Source: WHTB01 sp050699035
GTDB taxonomy: Bacteria > Actinomycetota > Actinomycetes > Propionibacteriales > Nocardioidaceae
Direction of reading: 5' to 3'
Length of the DNA: 52,008 nt
NCBI GenBank assembly: GCA_050699035.1
Contig: JBOHDE010000003.1
Span: 1 to 52,008 of the forward strand
The notes under the pieces were generated by a model. The model saw nothing but the letters and a program-made list of their open reading frames with translations. It ran no database searches and was not told the origin of the DNA. Below are positions 25,634 through 34,113 of the stretch, piece by piece; within the stretch, counting starts at the first letter, position 1, and every line of letters starts with the position of its first letter. The position numbers were made by a program, and so were the translations under genes.

Positions 25634-25653
25634 GTTCAATCATGTTTGATCAG
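25634..25653. promoter_or_regulatory. Tandem direct repeat upstream of the sugar ABC operon, candidate operator
   Basis: ATGTTCAATC and ATGTTTGATC sit back to back in an A+T-rich island about 70 bp before the binding-protein gene. Such ATGTTTGA-type repeats are typical of DeoR-family sugar repressors in actinobacteria. No such regulator gene is in the window. Confidence 0.45.
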
Positions 25654-25722
25654 TGGGGAAAACGTGTGACTCACCTCTCAATCTTGTCCAGAGTCGGGAC
25701 CGGCCAGCCCAAGGAGATCGGC

Positions 25723-26802
25723 ATGACACGCACGAAGGTTCTACGTCCGTGGCGGACTCTCGCCGTGGCGGGAGCGGTCAGTCTTGCGCTGGCCGGCTGC
25801 ACCAACACCGGGGAGGACACCGCGGACAGTGGCAACGACGGCAACGACAAGCAGGTTGTCCGCGAGGATGAAGAGAGCGACGCGAGCTGCACGCTCGACA
25901 AGTACGGCGCCGAGAAGCTCGACCTGAAGGGGGCGACGGTCGGGTTCTCGCAGTCCGAGCCGGACACCGCGGCGTTCCGGGCGGCCGAGACCAAGTCGAT
26001 CAGGGAGGCCGCCGCGGAGGTCGGTGTCGGCAAGCTGCTGGTGACCAACGCCAACAACGAGCTGCCGAAGCAGATCTCCGACATCCAGGACATGATCAAC
26101 CAGGGTGCGGAGTTCCTCATCGTCGCGCCGATCAACTCCGATGGTCTCGACCCTGCCTTGAACGCCGCCAAGGAGGCCGGCGTGCCGGTGCTCACGATCG
26201 ACCGCAAGGTGACCAACACGTCCTGCGAGGACTACATCGCGTTCCTCGGCTCGGACTTCTACCAGCAGGGTGAGCGCGCCGCCGACGCGCTCAACGAGGC
26301 GACCGAGGGCGAGGCCAAGGTCGCGATCCTGCTCGGGTCGTCCGGCAACAACGTGACCGACAACCGCAATGCCGGCTTCAAGGAGAAGGTGGCGGCCGAC
26401 TACCCCGGTCTGGAGATCGTGGCCGAGCAGACCGGCAACTTCGCCCGCGACGAGGGTCAGGCGGTGACCGAGCAGCTGCTGCAGTCCAACCCCGACATCA
26501 CTGCGATCTATGCCCATAACGACGAGATGGCGCTCGGCGCCGTCACGGCGGTGACCGCCGCGGGCAAGCAGCCGGGCACCGACATCAAGATCGTCTCCAT
26601 CGATGGCACCAAGAACGCCGTGCAGGCCATCGTGGACGGTCAGATGAACGCCGTCATCGAGTCCAACCCGCGCTTCGGCCCGCTTGCGTTCGAGACCGCG
26701 CAGAAGTTCTACGACGGCGAGGAGATTCCCGAGGACGTCATCATCGAGGACGACGAGTACAACGCTGACAACGCCGAGGAGAACCTGGGCAACGCGTTCT
26801 AG
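25723..26802 (+). CDS. Sugar ABC transporter substrate-binding lipoprotein (ribose/galactose type)
   Basis: A 359-residue periplasmic-binding-protein family 4/LacI-fold protein. A lipoprotein signal ends in LALAGC with Cys26 as the lipidated residue, followed by an acidic linker. The mature part shows KLDLKGATVGFSQSEPDTAA, DMINQGAEFLIVAPINSDGL, GVPVLTIDRKV, GSSGNNVTDNRNAGF, AIYAHNDEMALGAV and IKIVSIDGTKNAVQAI, typical of ribose/xylose/galactofuranose-binding proteins. The ATG at 25723 has AAGGAG seven bases upstream and gives a normal lipoprotein signal. It is the first gene of a four-gene importer operon whose neighbours suggest galactose or a galactoside as ligand. Confidence 0.92.
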   Translation: MTRTKVLRPWRTLAVAGAVSLALAGCTNTGEDTADSGNDGNDKQVVREDEESDASCTLDKYGAEKLDLKGATVGFSQSEPDTAAFRAAETKSIREAAAEVGVGKLLVTNANNELPKQISDIQDMINQGAEFLIVAPINSDGLDPALNAAKEAGVPVLTIDRKVTNTSCEDYIAFLGSDFYQQGERAADALNEATEGEAKVAILLGSSGNNVTDNRNAGFKEKVAADYPGLEIVAEQTGNFARDEGQAVTEQLLQSNPDITAIYAHNDEMALGAVTAVTAAGKQPGTDIKIVSIDGTKNAVQAIVDGQMNAVIESNPRFGPLAFETAQKFYDGEEIPEDVIIEDDEYNADNAEENLGNAF

Positions 26803-26833
26803 GCTCTCCGGTACACCGCGCGGGAGAGGCGAC

Positions 26834-28429
26834 GTGAGCGAGACCAGCACCCTCAGCACGCCGAGGTCGAGTACGTCGACCGTGCTGCAGACCTTGGGGG
26901 TGGGCAAGTCGTTCGGCGGAGTGCACGCCCTGCGGGACGTCGACTTCTCCCTGGCCGAGGGCGAGATCCATGCCCTGGTCGGGGAGAACGGCGCCGGCAA
27001 GTCGACGCTGGTCAAGGTGCTCACCGGCGTGTACGCGCCGGACGCCGGTGAAGTCCGCTTCGCCGGGCAGCGGGTCGACTTCTCCAGGCCGTCGGACGCG
27101 CAGCACGCCGGGATCTCCACGATCTACCAGGAGGTCAACCTGGTGCCACTGCTGTCGGTGGCCCGCAACGTGTTCCTGGGAAGGGAGCCCCGCAACCGGC
27201 TCGGCCTGGTCGACCTCGCGACCATGAACCGTCGGGCAACCGAGCTGGTGGAGCGGCTCGGTGTCGACATCGACGTCACCGAGGAGCTGGGCCGGCTCGG
27301 GCTGGGGGCGCAACAGATGGTGGCGCTGGCCCGCGCGATGTCGGTGGACAGCCGGGTCGTGATCATGGACGAGCCGACGTCGTCGCTGGAGGCCAAGGAG
27401 GTCGCCACGCTGTTCGAGGTCGCACGCAACCTGCGGGCCCAGGGCGTCGGCCTCGTGTTCGTGTCCCACCGGCTCGACGAGCTGTGGCAGCTCTGCGACC
27501 GGGTGACCGTGCTGCGTGACGGCCGGCTGGTGCACACCGGCGATATGCACGACCTCAACCGCGTCGCGCTGGTGTCGCACATGCTCGGGCGGGACATCCA
27601 GGAGGTTGCCCGGCACGGCGCCACCGAGTTCGGTGAGTCGCACCTGCAGGGGCGGCAGGCCGTACTCGCGGTGGAGGGAATGGACGTACGCAACCGGCTC
27701 GAGGAGGTGGCGCTGACGGTGCGACCAGGCGAGGTGCTCGGGCTCGGCGGGCTGCTCGGATCCGGGCGAAGCGAGACGGTCAAGGCGATCTACGGTGCAC
27801 TGCCGAAGCAGGCCGGCACGGTGCACGTCGCCGGGAATCCGGTGCGGAGCAACTCCGTACGCTCCGCGCTCGGGTCGGGAATCGCGCTGCTGTCGGAGGA
27901 TCGCAAGGCGGAAGGCATCATTCCCGACCTGTCGGTGCGCGACAACATCGCGCTGGCCGTGCTGCCACGACTCTCGCGCGGCGGGATCGTCGCGGAGCCG
28001 AAGGTCGACGCACTCGTGGACACGTTCCTCCGGCGGCTACGGATCAAGGCGTCCAGCCCGGCGCAGCCGGTACGGGAGCTGTCCGGCGGCAACCAGCAGA
28101 AGGTGCTCCTCGCTCGCTGGCTCTGCACCGAGCCGAAGGTCTTCCTGCTCGACGAGCCGACCCGTGGCATCGATGTCGGTGCCAAGAGCGAGGTGCAGGG
28201 CCTCATCGACGAGCTGGCCGAGCAGGGGCTCGCCGTCGTGCTGATCTCCAGCGAGATGGAGGAGCTGGTCGAGGGCGCCGACCGCATCGTCGTCCTCCGC
28301 GATGGTCGGGTGCATGCCGAGCTCGACGGCGCCGACCTGACCAGCTCCGGTCTGCTCGCCGCGCTGGCCGGTGACATCTCGGCGGCCGACGCGGAGGCAC
28401 AGGCCTCGACGGAGGCGGCCGATGACTGA
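26834..28429 (+). CDS. Sugar ABC transporter ATPase with two nucleotide-binding domains (RbsA/MglA type)
   Basis: A 531-residue fused ATPase. Domain 1 (about 20-240) has Walker A GENGAGKST, the signature-like region LGAQQMVALARAM and Walker B VVIMDEPTSSLE. Domain 2 (about 265-505) has a degenerate Walker A (GLLGSGRSETVKAIYG), the complete signature ELSGGNQQKVLLARWL and Walker B VFLLDEPTRGIDVG. A degenerate second Walker A is normal for RbsA/MglA/XylG-type proteins. It starts at a GTG 31 bp after the binding-protein gene and overlaps the first permease by eight bases. Confidence 0.95.
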   Translation: MSETSTLSTPRSSTSTVLQTLGVGKSFGGVHALRDVDFSLAEGEIHALVGENGAGKSTLVKVLTGVYAPDAGEVRFAGQRVDFSRPSDAQHAGISTIYQEVNLVPLLSVARNVFLGREPRNRLGLVDLATMNRRATELVERLGVDIDVTEELGRLGLGAQQMVALARAMSVDSRVVIMDEPTSSLEAKEVATLFEVARNLRAQGVGLVFVSHRLDELWQLCDRVTVLRDGRLVHTGDMHDLNRVALVSHMLGRDIQEVARHGATEFGESHLQGRQAVLAVEGMDVRNRLEEVALTVRPGEVLGLGGLLGSGRSETVKAIYGALPKQAGTVHVAGNPVRSNSVRSALGSGIALLSEDRKAEGIIPDLSVRDNIALAVLPRLSRGGIVAEPKVDALVDTFLRRLRIKASSPAQPVRELSGGNQQKVLLARWLCTEPKVFLLDEPTRGIDVGAKSEVQGLIDELAEQGLAVVLISSEMEELVEGADRIVVLRDGRVHAELDGADLTSSGLLAALAGDISAADAEAQASTEAADD

Positions 28430-29402
28430 CGTGGCCACGCCGCCGCCGCCGACTCGCGCGCGGCCCGTCCGCCGCGTCGACAGCGACTGGGTCCGGCGCA
28501 ACGGCGTCTACGTCGCGCTCGCCCTGCTGGTCGCCGTCAACGTGGTCATCACCGACAACTTCGTGGACGCCGGGACACTGCGGCTGCAGCTGATCCAGGT
28601 CGTGCCGGTACTCATCGTGGCGCTCGGCATGGCGCTGGTGATCGGCACCGAGGGCATCGACCTGTCGGTCGGTGCGGTGATGGCTCTCGCCGCGGCGATC
28701 ATCCCGCTCTACGTCGGGTACGGCGCCTCGGTCGCGATCCTCGTCGCGCTGCTCGCGGGCGCGGCGTCCGGCACGCTCGCCGGGACCTTGGTGGCCCGAG
28801 TGGGCGTGCAGCCGATCGTCGCGACGCTCGGCATCATGGTCGCCGGGCGGGGTCTGGCCAACCTGATGGGCGGCGAGATCAAGACCATCCGCGAGCCGAG
28901 CATCGTGTCGCTCGGCACCGGCAGTGTGCTGGGCGTCCCGTACGTCGTGTTGATCGCGGCGGTGGTGGCGGTCGTGGTCTGGTTCCTGGTGCGGCGTTCG
29001 ACGTACGGCCGGCAGCTGGTGGCGATCGGCGGCAACGCCCGCGCCGCCGAGCTGGCCGGGCTCCCCGTGAAGCGGGTGCTCACCTCGACGTACCTCCTCT
29101 GCGGGCTGCTCGCCGCCCTCGCCGGGGTGCTGCTCGCCGCCCGGTCCCAGGCCAGCGACCCGACCAAGGTCGGCCTGCTGATCGAGCTGTCCGCGATCAC
29201 CGCGGTGGTCATCGGCGGCACGCCGCTGTCCGGCGGTCAGGTGCGCATCGTCGGCACGATTGCCGGCGCCCTGCTGATGCAGCTCATCACCGCCACCTTG
29301 ATCTTCCACAACATCCCCGACTCGACCGCCCAGATGGTGCAGGCGGTGATCGTGATCGCCGCGGTGTACGTACAGATTGGTCGACGGAAGGCCGGCTCGT
29401 GA
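28422..29402 (+). CDS. Sugar ABC transporter permease 1 (RbsC-like)
   Basis: A 326-residue membrane protein of the BPD_transp_2 family with eight to ten helices. Family landmarks are LVIGTEGIDLSVGAVMALAA, ATLGIMVAGRGLANLM, GRQLVAIGGNARAAELAGLP (the ATPase-contact loop) and VIGGTPLSGGQVRIVGTIAG. The ATG lies within the last codons of the ATPase gene and its stop overlaps the next permease by four bases (GTGA). Confidence 0.93.
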   Translation: MTDVATPPPPTRARPVRRVDSDWVRRNGVYVALALLVAVNVVITDNFVDAGTLRLQLIQVVPVLIVALGMALVIGTEGIDLSVGAVMALAAAIIPLYVGYGASVAILVALLAGAASGTLAGTLVARVGVQPIVATLGIMVAGRGLANLMGGEIKTIREPSIVSLGTGSVLGVPYVVLIAAVVAVVVWFLVRRSTYGRQLVAIGGNARAAELAGLPVKRVLTSTYLLCGLLAALAGVLLAARSQASDPTKVGLLIELSAITAVVIGGTPLSGGQVRIVGTIAGALLMQLITATLIFHNIPDSTAQMVQAVIVIAAVYVQIGRRKAGS

Positions 29403-30406
29403 CGGCCGGCACGATCGCCGAGCCGGCCCCGGGCACGGCCGGGACGCCGCGGAGCACCCGCGCCCGGATCGCCCGGCTCGTGCAGCGGCAGGGAGCACTC
29501 GTCATCCTCGTACTCGCGGCGCTTTCCGCGACGGCGGCCTTCGACTCGTTCGGCACGCAGCGCAATGTCACCAGCATCGCCGTGCAGGTGTCGTTCCTCG
29601 CGGTCGTGGCGCTGGGGATGACGTTCGTGATCCTGACCGGCGGCATCGACCTGTCGGTCGGGTCGGTGTTCGCGCTCGGCGGGGTGCTGGCGGCGTGGGG
29701 GTCACAACACGGCGCGTGGGTGGCGCTGCTGCTGCCGCTGGGGATGTGCGGGGCCATCGGGCTGGTGCAGGGGCTGATCATCGCCCGCGGTGGGCTGCCG
29801 CCGTTCATCGTCACGTTGGCCGGGCTGCTCTTCGCTCGCGGTCTGCTGCTTGCACTCACCGACGAGGGCTCGACGACCTACAAGGTGCCGGCCGGCTCGG
29901 CGTTCCGCGAGCTGGCGCAGGGCAAGCTGCTCGGCGTGAACCACTCGGTCTGGGTCGTGGTCGTGCTGTTCGCCGTCGGCGGGCTGGTGCTGCACCGGAC
30001 GTCGTACGGCTCGACGGTGCTGGCGATCGGCGGCCAGGAGGATGCGGCCGACCTGATGGGGTTGCCGGTGGCGCGGACGAAGATTGTGGCGTACGTGATG
30101 TCCGGTCTGCTGGCGGGTCTCGGCGGCATCTTGATCGCGTCGTACACCTCGTCGGGGGTGACGATCCTCGGCGTCGGGATGGAGCTGGAGGCGATCGCCG
30201 CGGTGGTGCTCGGTGGCACCTTGCTGACCGGTGGTGCGGGCACCGTGCTCGGCACGCTGGTGGGCGTGCTGCTGCTGCAGGTGATCAAGAACGTCATCAA
30301 CCAGGTGGGGTCACTCGACTCCAACTGGCAGGCCGTGGTGAGCGGCTCGATCCTGCTGCTGGTGGTGACGCTGCAGCGGTATCTGGCCCGGGTCGAACGC
30401 CGCTGA
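29399..30406 (+). CDS. Sugar ABC transporter permease 2 (RbsC-like)
   Basis: A 335-residue BPD_transp_2 permease paralogous to the preceding one: FVILTGGIDLSVGSVFALGG, GGLPPFIVTLAGLLFARGLL, GSTVLAIGGQEDAADLMGLP and VVLGGTLLTGGAGTVLGTL. Two different permeases with one double-domain ATPase is the pattern of YtfT/YjfF-type galactofuranose and related importers, which would match the galactose theme of this region; the exact sugar cannot be read from sequence. It begins at a GTG overlapping the first permease stop. The operon ends here. Confidence 0.93.
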   Translation: MTAGTIAEPAPGTAGTPRSTRARIARLVQRQGALVILVLAALSATAAFDSFGTQRNVTSIAVQVSFLAVVALGMTFVILTGGIDLSVGSVFALGGVLAAWGSQHGAWVALLLPLGMCGAIGLVQGLIIARGGLPPFIVTLAGLLFARGLLLALTDEGSTTYKVPAGSAFRELAQGKLLGVNHSVWVVVVLFAVGGLVLHRTSYGSTVLAIGGQEDAADLMGLPVARTKIVAYVMSGLLAGLGGILIASYTSSGVTILGVGMELEAIAAVVLGGTLLTGGAGTVLGTLVGVLLLQVIKNVINQVGSLDSNWQAVVSGSILLLVVTLQRYLARVERR

Positions 30407-30416
30407 CCCGATTCCC

Positions 30417-30446
30417 TTGCGCGGCCGTTTCCCGCGGGCTTACGCT
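30417..30446 (+). promoter_or_regulatory. Candidate promoter for the MetF-like gene
   Basis: TTGCGC (30417-30422), an 18-bp spacer and TACGCT (30441-30446), about 38 bp before the ATG at 30485. Confidence 0.35.
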
Positions 30447-30484
30447 CATTCGTACCTGGTGCGCATCACGAAACGGGTTGCTTT

Positions 30485-31351
30485 ATGCGCAACAAAGACA
30501 AGGCTGTTGTGCTGCGCGGCCTGCTCGAACGGGCCCGCTACGAGGTGCTGCCCACCGCCTCCATCGAGGACACGGTGTGCGCGGAGGTGCCACCTGGCCG
30601 CACGCTGACGGTGACGGCGTCTCCGTCGAAGGGTCTCGAGGCCACGTTGTCGCTGGCCGAGCGGCTGGTCGGCCATGGGTACGACGTGGTGCCCCATCTC
30701 GCGGCCCGGATGATCAGCGGGTCCTCGGAGCTGAAGGAGATCGTCGAGCGGCTCGTACCCGTCGGTGTCACCACGGTGTTCGTGCCGGCCGGCGACGCCG
30801 ACCCGCCGGCTGGCTCGTACCAGGGCTCGGTGGAGCTGCTCGAAGACCTGACCGCACTCGGCCGGCCGTTCGCGAACGTCGGTATCACGGGGTATCCCGA
30901 GAGCCATCCCTCCATCGGCGACGACCTGACGATCCAGGCCATGTGGGACAAGCGGCACTTCGCCACCGAGGTGGTCAGCAACCTGACATTCGACGCCGCC
31001 ATGCTGCGGACCTGGGTGACGCGGATGCGCGCGCGGGGTATCACCATGCCGCTGCTGGTCGGGCTGCCGGGGCCGGTCGAGCGGACCAAGCTGCTGGCGA
31101 TGGCGACCAAGATCGGGGTGGGCGAGTCGACCAGGTTCCTGGCCAAGCACAAGTCGACGTTCGCCCGGATCGCCGCGCCCGGTGGCTACAGCCCGGAGCG
31201 GTTCTTGGAGAAGGCGTCCCCGGTGCTCGGCGACCCGTTGTCGTTCGTCGCGGGTCTGCACGTCTTCACGTTCAACCAGGTGGCCGAGACCGAGCGTTGG
31301 CGGGCCAGCCTGGTCGCCCGGCTGGGCGGGCCGGTCGGCGCGGCGAGCTGA
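30485..31351 (+). CDS. Methylenetetrahydrofolate reductase family protein (MetF-like)
   Basis: A 288-residue protein of TIM-barrel MTHFR-like type: an N-terminal RARYEVLPTASIEDTV, then TLTVTASPSKGLEATLSLAE, PHLAARMISGSSELKEI, TTVFVPAGDADPPAGSYQGS, ANVGITGYPESHPSI and MPLLVGLPGPVERTKLL. MTHFR-family enzymes interconvert methyl-THF and methylene-THF with a flavin. It is shorter and more diverged than biosynthetic MetF. Related 'MTHFR family' genes accompany catabolic demethylation clusters, where the reaction would run towards methylene-THF; the corrinoid cluster 5 kb to the right makes that attractive here. It is transcribed alone; the ribosome site is weak. Confidence 0.75.
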   Translation: MRNKDKAVVLRGLLERARYEVLPTASIEDTVCAEVPPGRTLTVTASPSKGLEATLSLAERLVGHGYDVVPHLAARMISGSSELKEIVERLVPVGVTTVFVPAGDADPPAGSYQGSVELLEDLTALGRPFANVGITGYPESHPSIGDDLTIQAMWDKRHFATEVVSNLTFDAAMLRTWVTRMRARGITMPLLVGLPGPVERTKLLAMATKIGVGESTRFLAKHKSTFARIAAPGGYSPERFLEKASPVLGDPLSFVAGLHVFTFNQVAETERWRASLVARLGGPVGAAS

Positions 31352-31409
31352 CGTCGCCACCGGTCGTCGGACCGCCGATCCGGGCACTGGGGAAACAATT
31401 GTGCGTTGT

Positions 31410-31428
31410 GGGGGACGAGAGTTCCCCC
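31410..31428. terminator. Stem-loop between convergent genes
   Basis: GGGGGA (31410-31415), a seven-base loop and TCCCCC (31423-31428), in the 102-bp gap between the MetF-like gene and the convergent secreted-protein gene. Confidence 0.45.
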
Positions 31429-31453
31429 AGCGACCGACGAGCGACTGCTCGGG

Positions 31454-32104
31454 CTAGCGGTAGGCGCGTTGCGAGTCGCGGCCCCACGTCGTGGACGTCT
31501 CCTTCGCAGAGAGTCGCCACGATGACGGCTTGGAGGAGAAGGTCGTCGTTGAGACGCGGCCCCTCGAGTCGCTGGTGAGCGTCTTGACGTAGCGCCACCT
31601 GCCGGCGCTGTACCGCTGAAGGGTGACTTTCGTCCCGGCCCAGGGTCGGAAGGCGGTGTAGGTCGGGGACCACCGGGTGACTGTGCCGGCGACGGCGACT
31701 GTATTGCCACGGCGAGAGGTGGATGTGACGCTCGATCGTGAGCCCCACTTGACGATGATGTCGTCGACCGCATTGCCCGCCCGGTCGCATTCAGCCAGCA
31801 TCCGGTAACCGCCCGGCCGGACCTCCCAGTCATAGATCCGCATGTCCCCAGAGCTCGCATCAGCGTCCGCAAAGTCAATGTCGACGAGGGTCCGGCTGGA
31901 CGTGTGCTGCAGTTCGATCGAGCACCAGTCATTGTTCAGATCGACTCCGTTGACACTCCACCGGACGTTTTCGTACGAGTGGACGACCGCCACTTTCTCC
32001 GGCGTCGCGTCAATGCTCGGAGCCGCGTAGGCGCCGGGGGTAGCCGACACGACTCCGACTGTGGCGGCGACGATGCCGACGAGGGCAGGGCGGAGGCGGA
32101 CCAT
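31454..32104 (-). CDS. Small secreted protein of unknown function
   Basis: A 216-residue protein with a classical signal peptide (RPALVGIVAATVGVVSAT, cleavage near AYAAPS). The mature part has two segments, about 30-125 and 130-216; the second (VAVAGTVTRWSPTYTAFRPW, VTLQRYSAGRWRYVKTLTSD, SRGRV) resembles the beta-sandwich repeats of actinobacterial secreted proteins that carry 'W..V....(T/S)D..GR' motifs. No catalytic residues are recognised. It is monocistronic; 111 bp separate it from the lipoprotein hydrolase gene upstream. Confidence 0.7.
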   Translation of the reverse strand: MVRLRPALVGIVAATVGVVSATPGAYAAPSIDATPEKVAVVHSYENVRWSVNGVDLNNDWCSIELQHTSSRTLVDIDFADADASSGDMRIYDWEVRPGGYRMLAECDRAGNAVDDIIVKWGSRSSVTSTSRRGNTVAVAGTVTRWSPTYTAFRPWAGTKVTLQRYSAGRWRYVKTLTSDSRGRVSTTTFSSKPSSWRLSAKETSTTWGRDSQRAYR

Positions 32105-32215
32105 GGGGGTTGCCTTTCGAGGAGAGTGCCGGAAGTCCCAGGCGCGGTGAGACTAGTGGCCCCGGGCGGACCGTGTGGTCGCTTTGGGGAAACTCGGTCG
32201 AGACTGCGCCGCGGT

Positions 32216-33262
32216 TCAGGCCAGGTGTTGGTCGAGGAAGTCAACGGTGCGCCGCATCGACCGCGGCCATTGCGGCCCGAAGGCATGCGCCTCCCCGTCG
32301 TACACGTGCAGCCTGGCATCGACACCTGCGCTCGTCAGCGCGGACAACGTCGTTCGGCTCCACGCGATCGGGCAGCTGTCGTCGGCCGTGCCGTGATGCA
32401 TCAGCACCGGCTCGGTGACCCGGTCGAAGTAGGTGCGCGGGCTGACATGCCGCCAGAACCACGGGTTGGCCTCGGGAGACCCATACGCGGCGATGATCTG
32501 TCGAGCGGCGCCGGCGCGTTCCGGCCGGGTCCAGCGGTTGAAGTTGTCGACCGTGTCGGAGCTGACCGACGCGAACACGACCGCGGCGTCGACGAGGCCG
32601 GGCTGCACGGCGAGCGCGTTCAAGGTGACGCCGCCGCCCATCGACCGGCCCAGCAGCGCCACCCGCTCACCGTCGATCTTGGGGTTGGTGGAGGCCTTGA
32701 CCGCGAGTACGGCGTTGATGACGTCCTCGGTGTAGCCGAGCCGCAATCGCTGCTCCGCCGACCGGTCGGGCGACGACTGCGCATGACTTCGGTAGTCGGT
32801 GTGCAGGACGACGTACCCCTCGCGGGCGAGGTAGTCCTGCTCCCGCATCAGGCCCTGGCCGTTGTTGTAGATCGCGGGATCGATGTAGCCGTGGTTGAGG
32901 ACGACCACCGGGAACGGACCGTTGCCCTGGGGCAGGTTGAGGATCCCGGAGATGGTCAGGCGACCGCTCTTGTACGTCGCGAAGTAGCGCGTGTACGCGT
33001 CGGTGCGGGCCAGGACACGACCAACCCGCAGGCCGCGTCCGTCGTACTCCTTGCGCATCAGAGCGGGCAAGGACACCGGATGGGGCGGTTTCGCCGTCCG
33101 GGTCGGGCTGGTGTTGGTCGGGCTGGGTGAGTCCGGAGCGGTCGACGTCGTCGTGGGTGGTGGCGTGGCCCGGGGAGCGGACTGCTCTTCGGCCGGGGCG
33201 GAGGTGCAGGCCGTGAGTACGCCGATCAGGACGAACAACGCCATGAACTGGGGTGCGCGCAT
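32216..33262 (-). CDS. Lipoprotein alpha/beta hydrolase (S9 prolyl oligopeptidase/dienelactone hydrolase-like)
   Basis: A 348-residue exported hydrolase. A lipoprotein signal ends in GVLTAC with Cys19, followed by a Pro/Thr/Ser-rich linker to about residue 65. The hydrolase core shows NLPQGNGPFPVVVLNHGYID (oxyanion region), the nucleophile elbow LLGRSMGGGVTLNAL with Ser207, an Asp in HGTADDSCP (294-295) and His326 in YDGEAHAFGP, a complete catalytic triad. It probably cleaves an ester or peptide at the cell surface. It is divergent from the SDR gene across 98 bp. Confidence 0.85.
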   Translation of the reverse strand: MRAPQFMALFVLIGVLTACTSAPAEEQSAPRATPPPTTTSTAPDSPSPTNTSPTRTAKPPHPVSLPALMRKEYDGRGLRVGRVLARTDAYTRYFATYKSGRLTISGILNLPQGNGPFPVVVLNHGYIDPAIYNNGQGLMREQDYLAREGYVVLHTDYRSHAQSSPDRSAEQRLRLGYTEDVINAVLAVKASTNPKIDGERVALLGRSMGGGVTLNALAVQPGLVDAAVVFASVSSDTVDNFNRWTRPERAGAARQIIAAYGSPEANPWFWRHVSPRTYFDRVTEPVLMHHGTADDSCPIAWSRTTLSALTSAGVDARLHVYDGEAHAFGPQWPRSMRRTVDFLDQHLA

Positions 33263-33360
33263 GAATCCATGGTGCCTCGGCGGGTCCAGAACACGCGCAG
33301 TCTGTCTGCTCGGCCGGGAGGATGTGGTGGGATCGAACTAGTCGACAGAGGGGTGATTCG

Positions 33361-34113
33361 ATGCTGCTCGAAGGCAGGAACGCGGTCATCTACGGAGCCG
33401 GTGGAGCGATCGGTGGTGCGGTTGCCCGGGCCTTCGCCGCAGAGGGGGCGCGGGTCTTCCTTACCGGCCGCACGCGGGCGAAGCTGGATCTGGTCGCGGA
33501 GGAGATCCGGTCGGCGGGTGGTGCAGCCGAGGCGGCCGAGGTCGATGCGCTCGACGAGCAGGCAGTGGACGAGCATGCCGACGCGGTGGCGGCGCAGGGT
33601 GGCCTCGACGTCTCCGTCAACCTGATCGCCCATGGGGACGTTCATGGGACGCCGATGGCGCAGATGCGGCCCGAGGACTATGCCCGGCCGGTCGAGATCG
33701 CCGTCCGGACGACGTTCCTGACCTCGCGGGCCGCGGCCCGCCACATGATCCGGCAGCGGTCGGGGGTGATCTTGGCGTTCGGCGGCTCAGGCGACCCGAT
33801 GCGCGACTACTACCTGGGCGGCACCCAGGTCGCGTTCGAGGCGATCGAGTCGATGCGGCGGCAGCTGGCGGCCGAGCTGGGACCGTACGGCGTGCGGGTC
33901 GTGACGCTGCGTACGGGCGGTGTGCCCGAGACGATCCCGGCCGGCGCCGACGGGCGAGCAGAGATCGTCGGCGGGATCGAGAGTCAGACCATGACGGGCC
34001 GGGCGGCGACGCTCGAGGACGTGGGGAACGTGGCCGCCTTCGTGGCGTCCGACCGGGCCCGCACCATGACCGCGGCCACCGCCAACATCAGCGCTGGTGC
34101 GTTGGTCGACTAG
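33361..34113 (+). CDS. Atypical short-chain dehydrogenase/reductase
   Basis: A 250-residue Rossmann protein with YGAGGAIGGAVARAFAAEGA (residues 11-30) and TGRTRAKL for nucleotide binding, and NLIAHGDVHGTPMAQM in place of the usual NNAG motif. The expected Tyr-x3-Lys catalytic pair is absent: DYYLGGTQVAFEA carries Tyr150/Tyr151 but Gly or Thr where Lys should be. It may be a non-canonical SDR or have lost dehydrogenase activity. The ATG at 33361 is preceded by GAGGGG. Its TAG stop lies inside the left arm of the 22-bp inverted repeat that follows. Confidence 0.85.
   Translation: MLLEGRNAVIYGAGGAIGGAVARAFAAEGARVFLTGRTRAKLDLVAEEIRSAGGAAEAAEVDALDEQAVDEHADAVAAQGGLDVSVNLIAHGDVHGTPMAQMRPEDYARPVEIAVRTTFLTSRAAARHMIRQRSGVILAFGGSGDPMRDYYLGGTQVAFEAIESMRRQLAAELGPYGVRVVTLRTGGVPETIPAGADGRAEIVGGIESQTMTGRAATLEDVGNVAAFVASDRARTMTAATANISAGALVD

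Noticed and set aside
25642..25722. Earlier start for the sugar-binding lipoprotein at 25642
   Set aside because: It would add 27 residues before the lipoprotein signal and overlap the operator-like repeat; the ATG at 25723 has a proper ribosome site.
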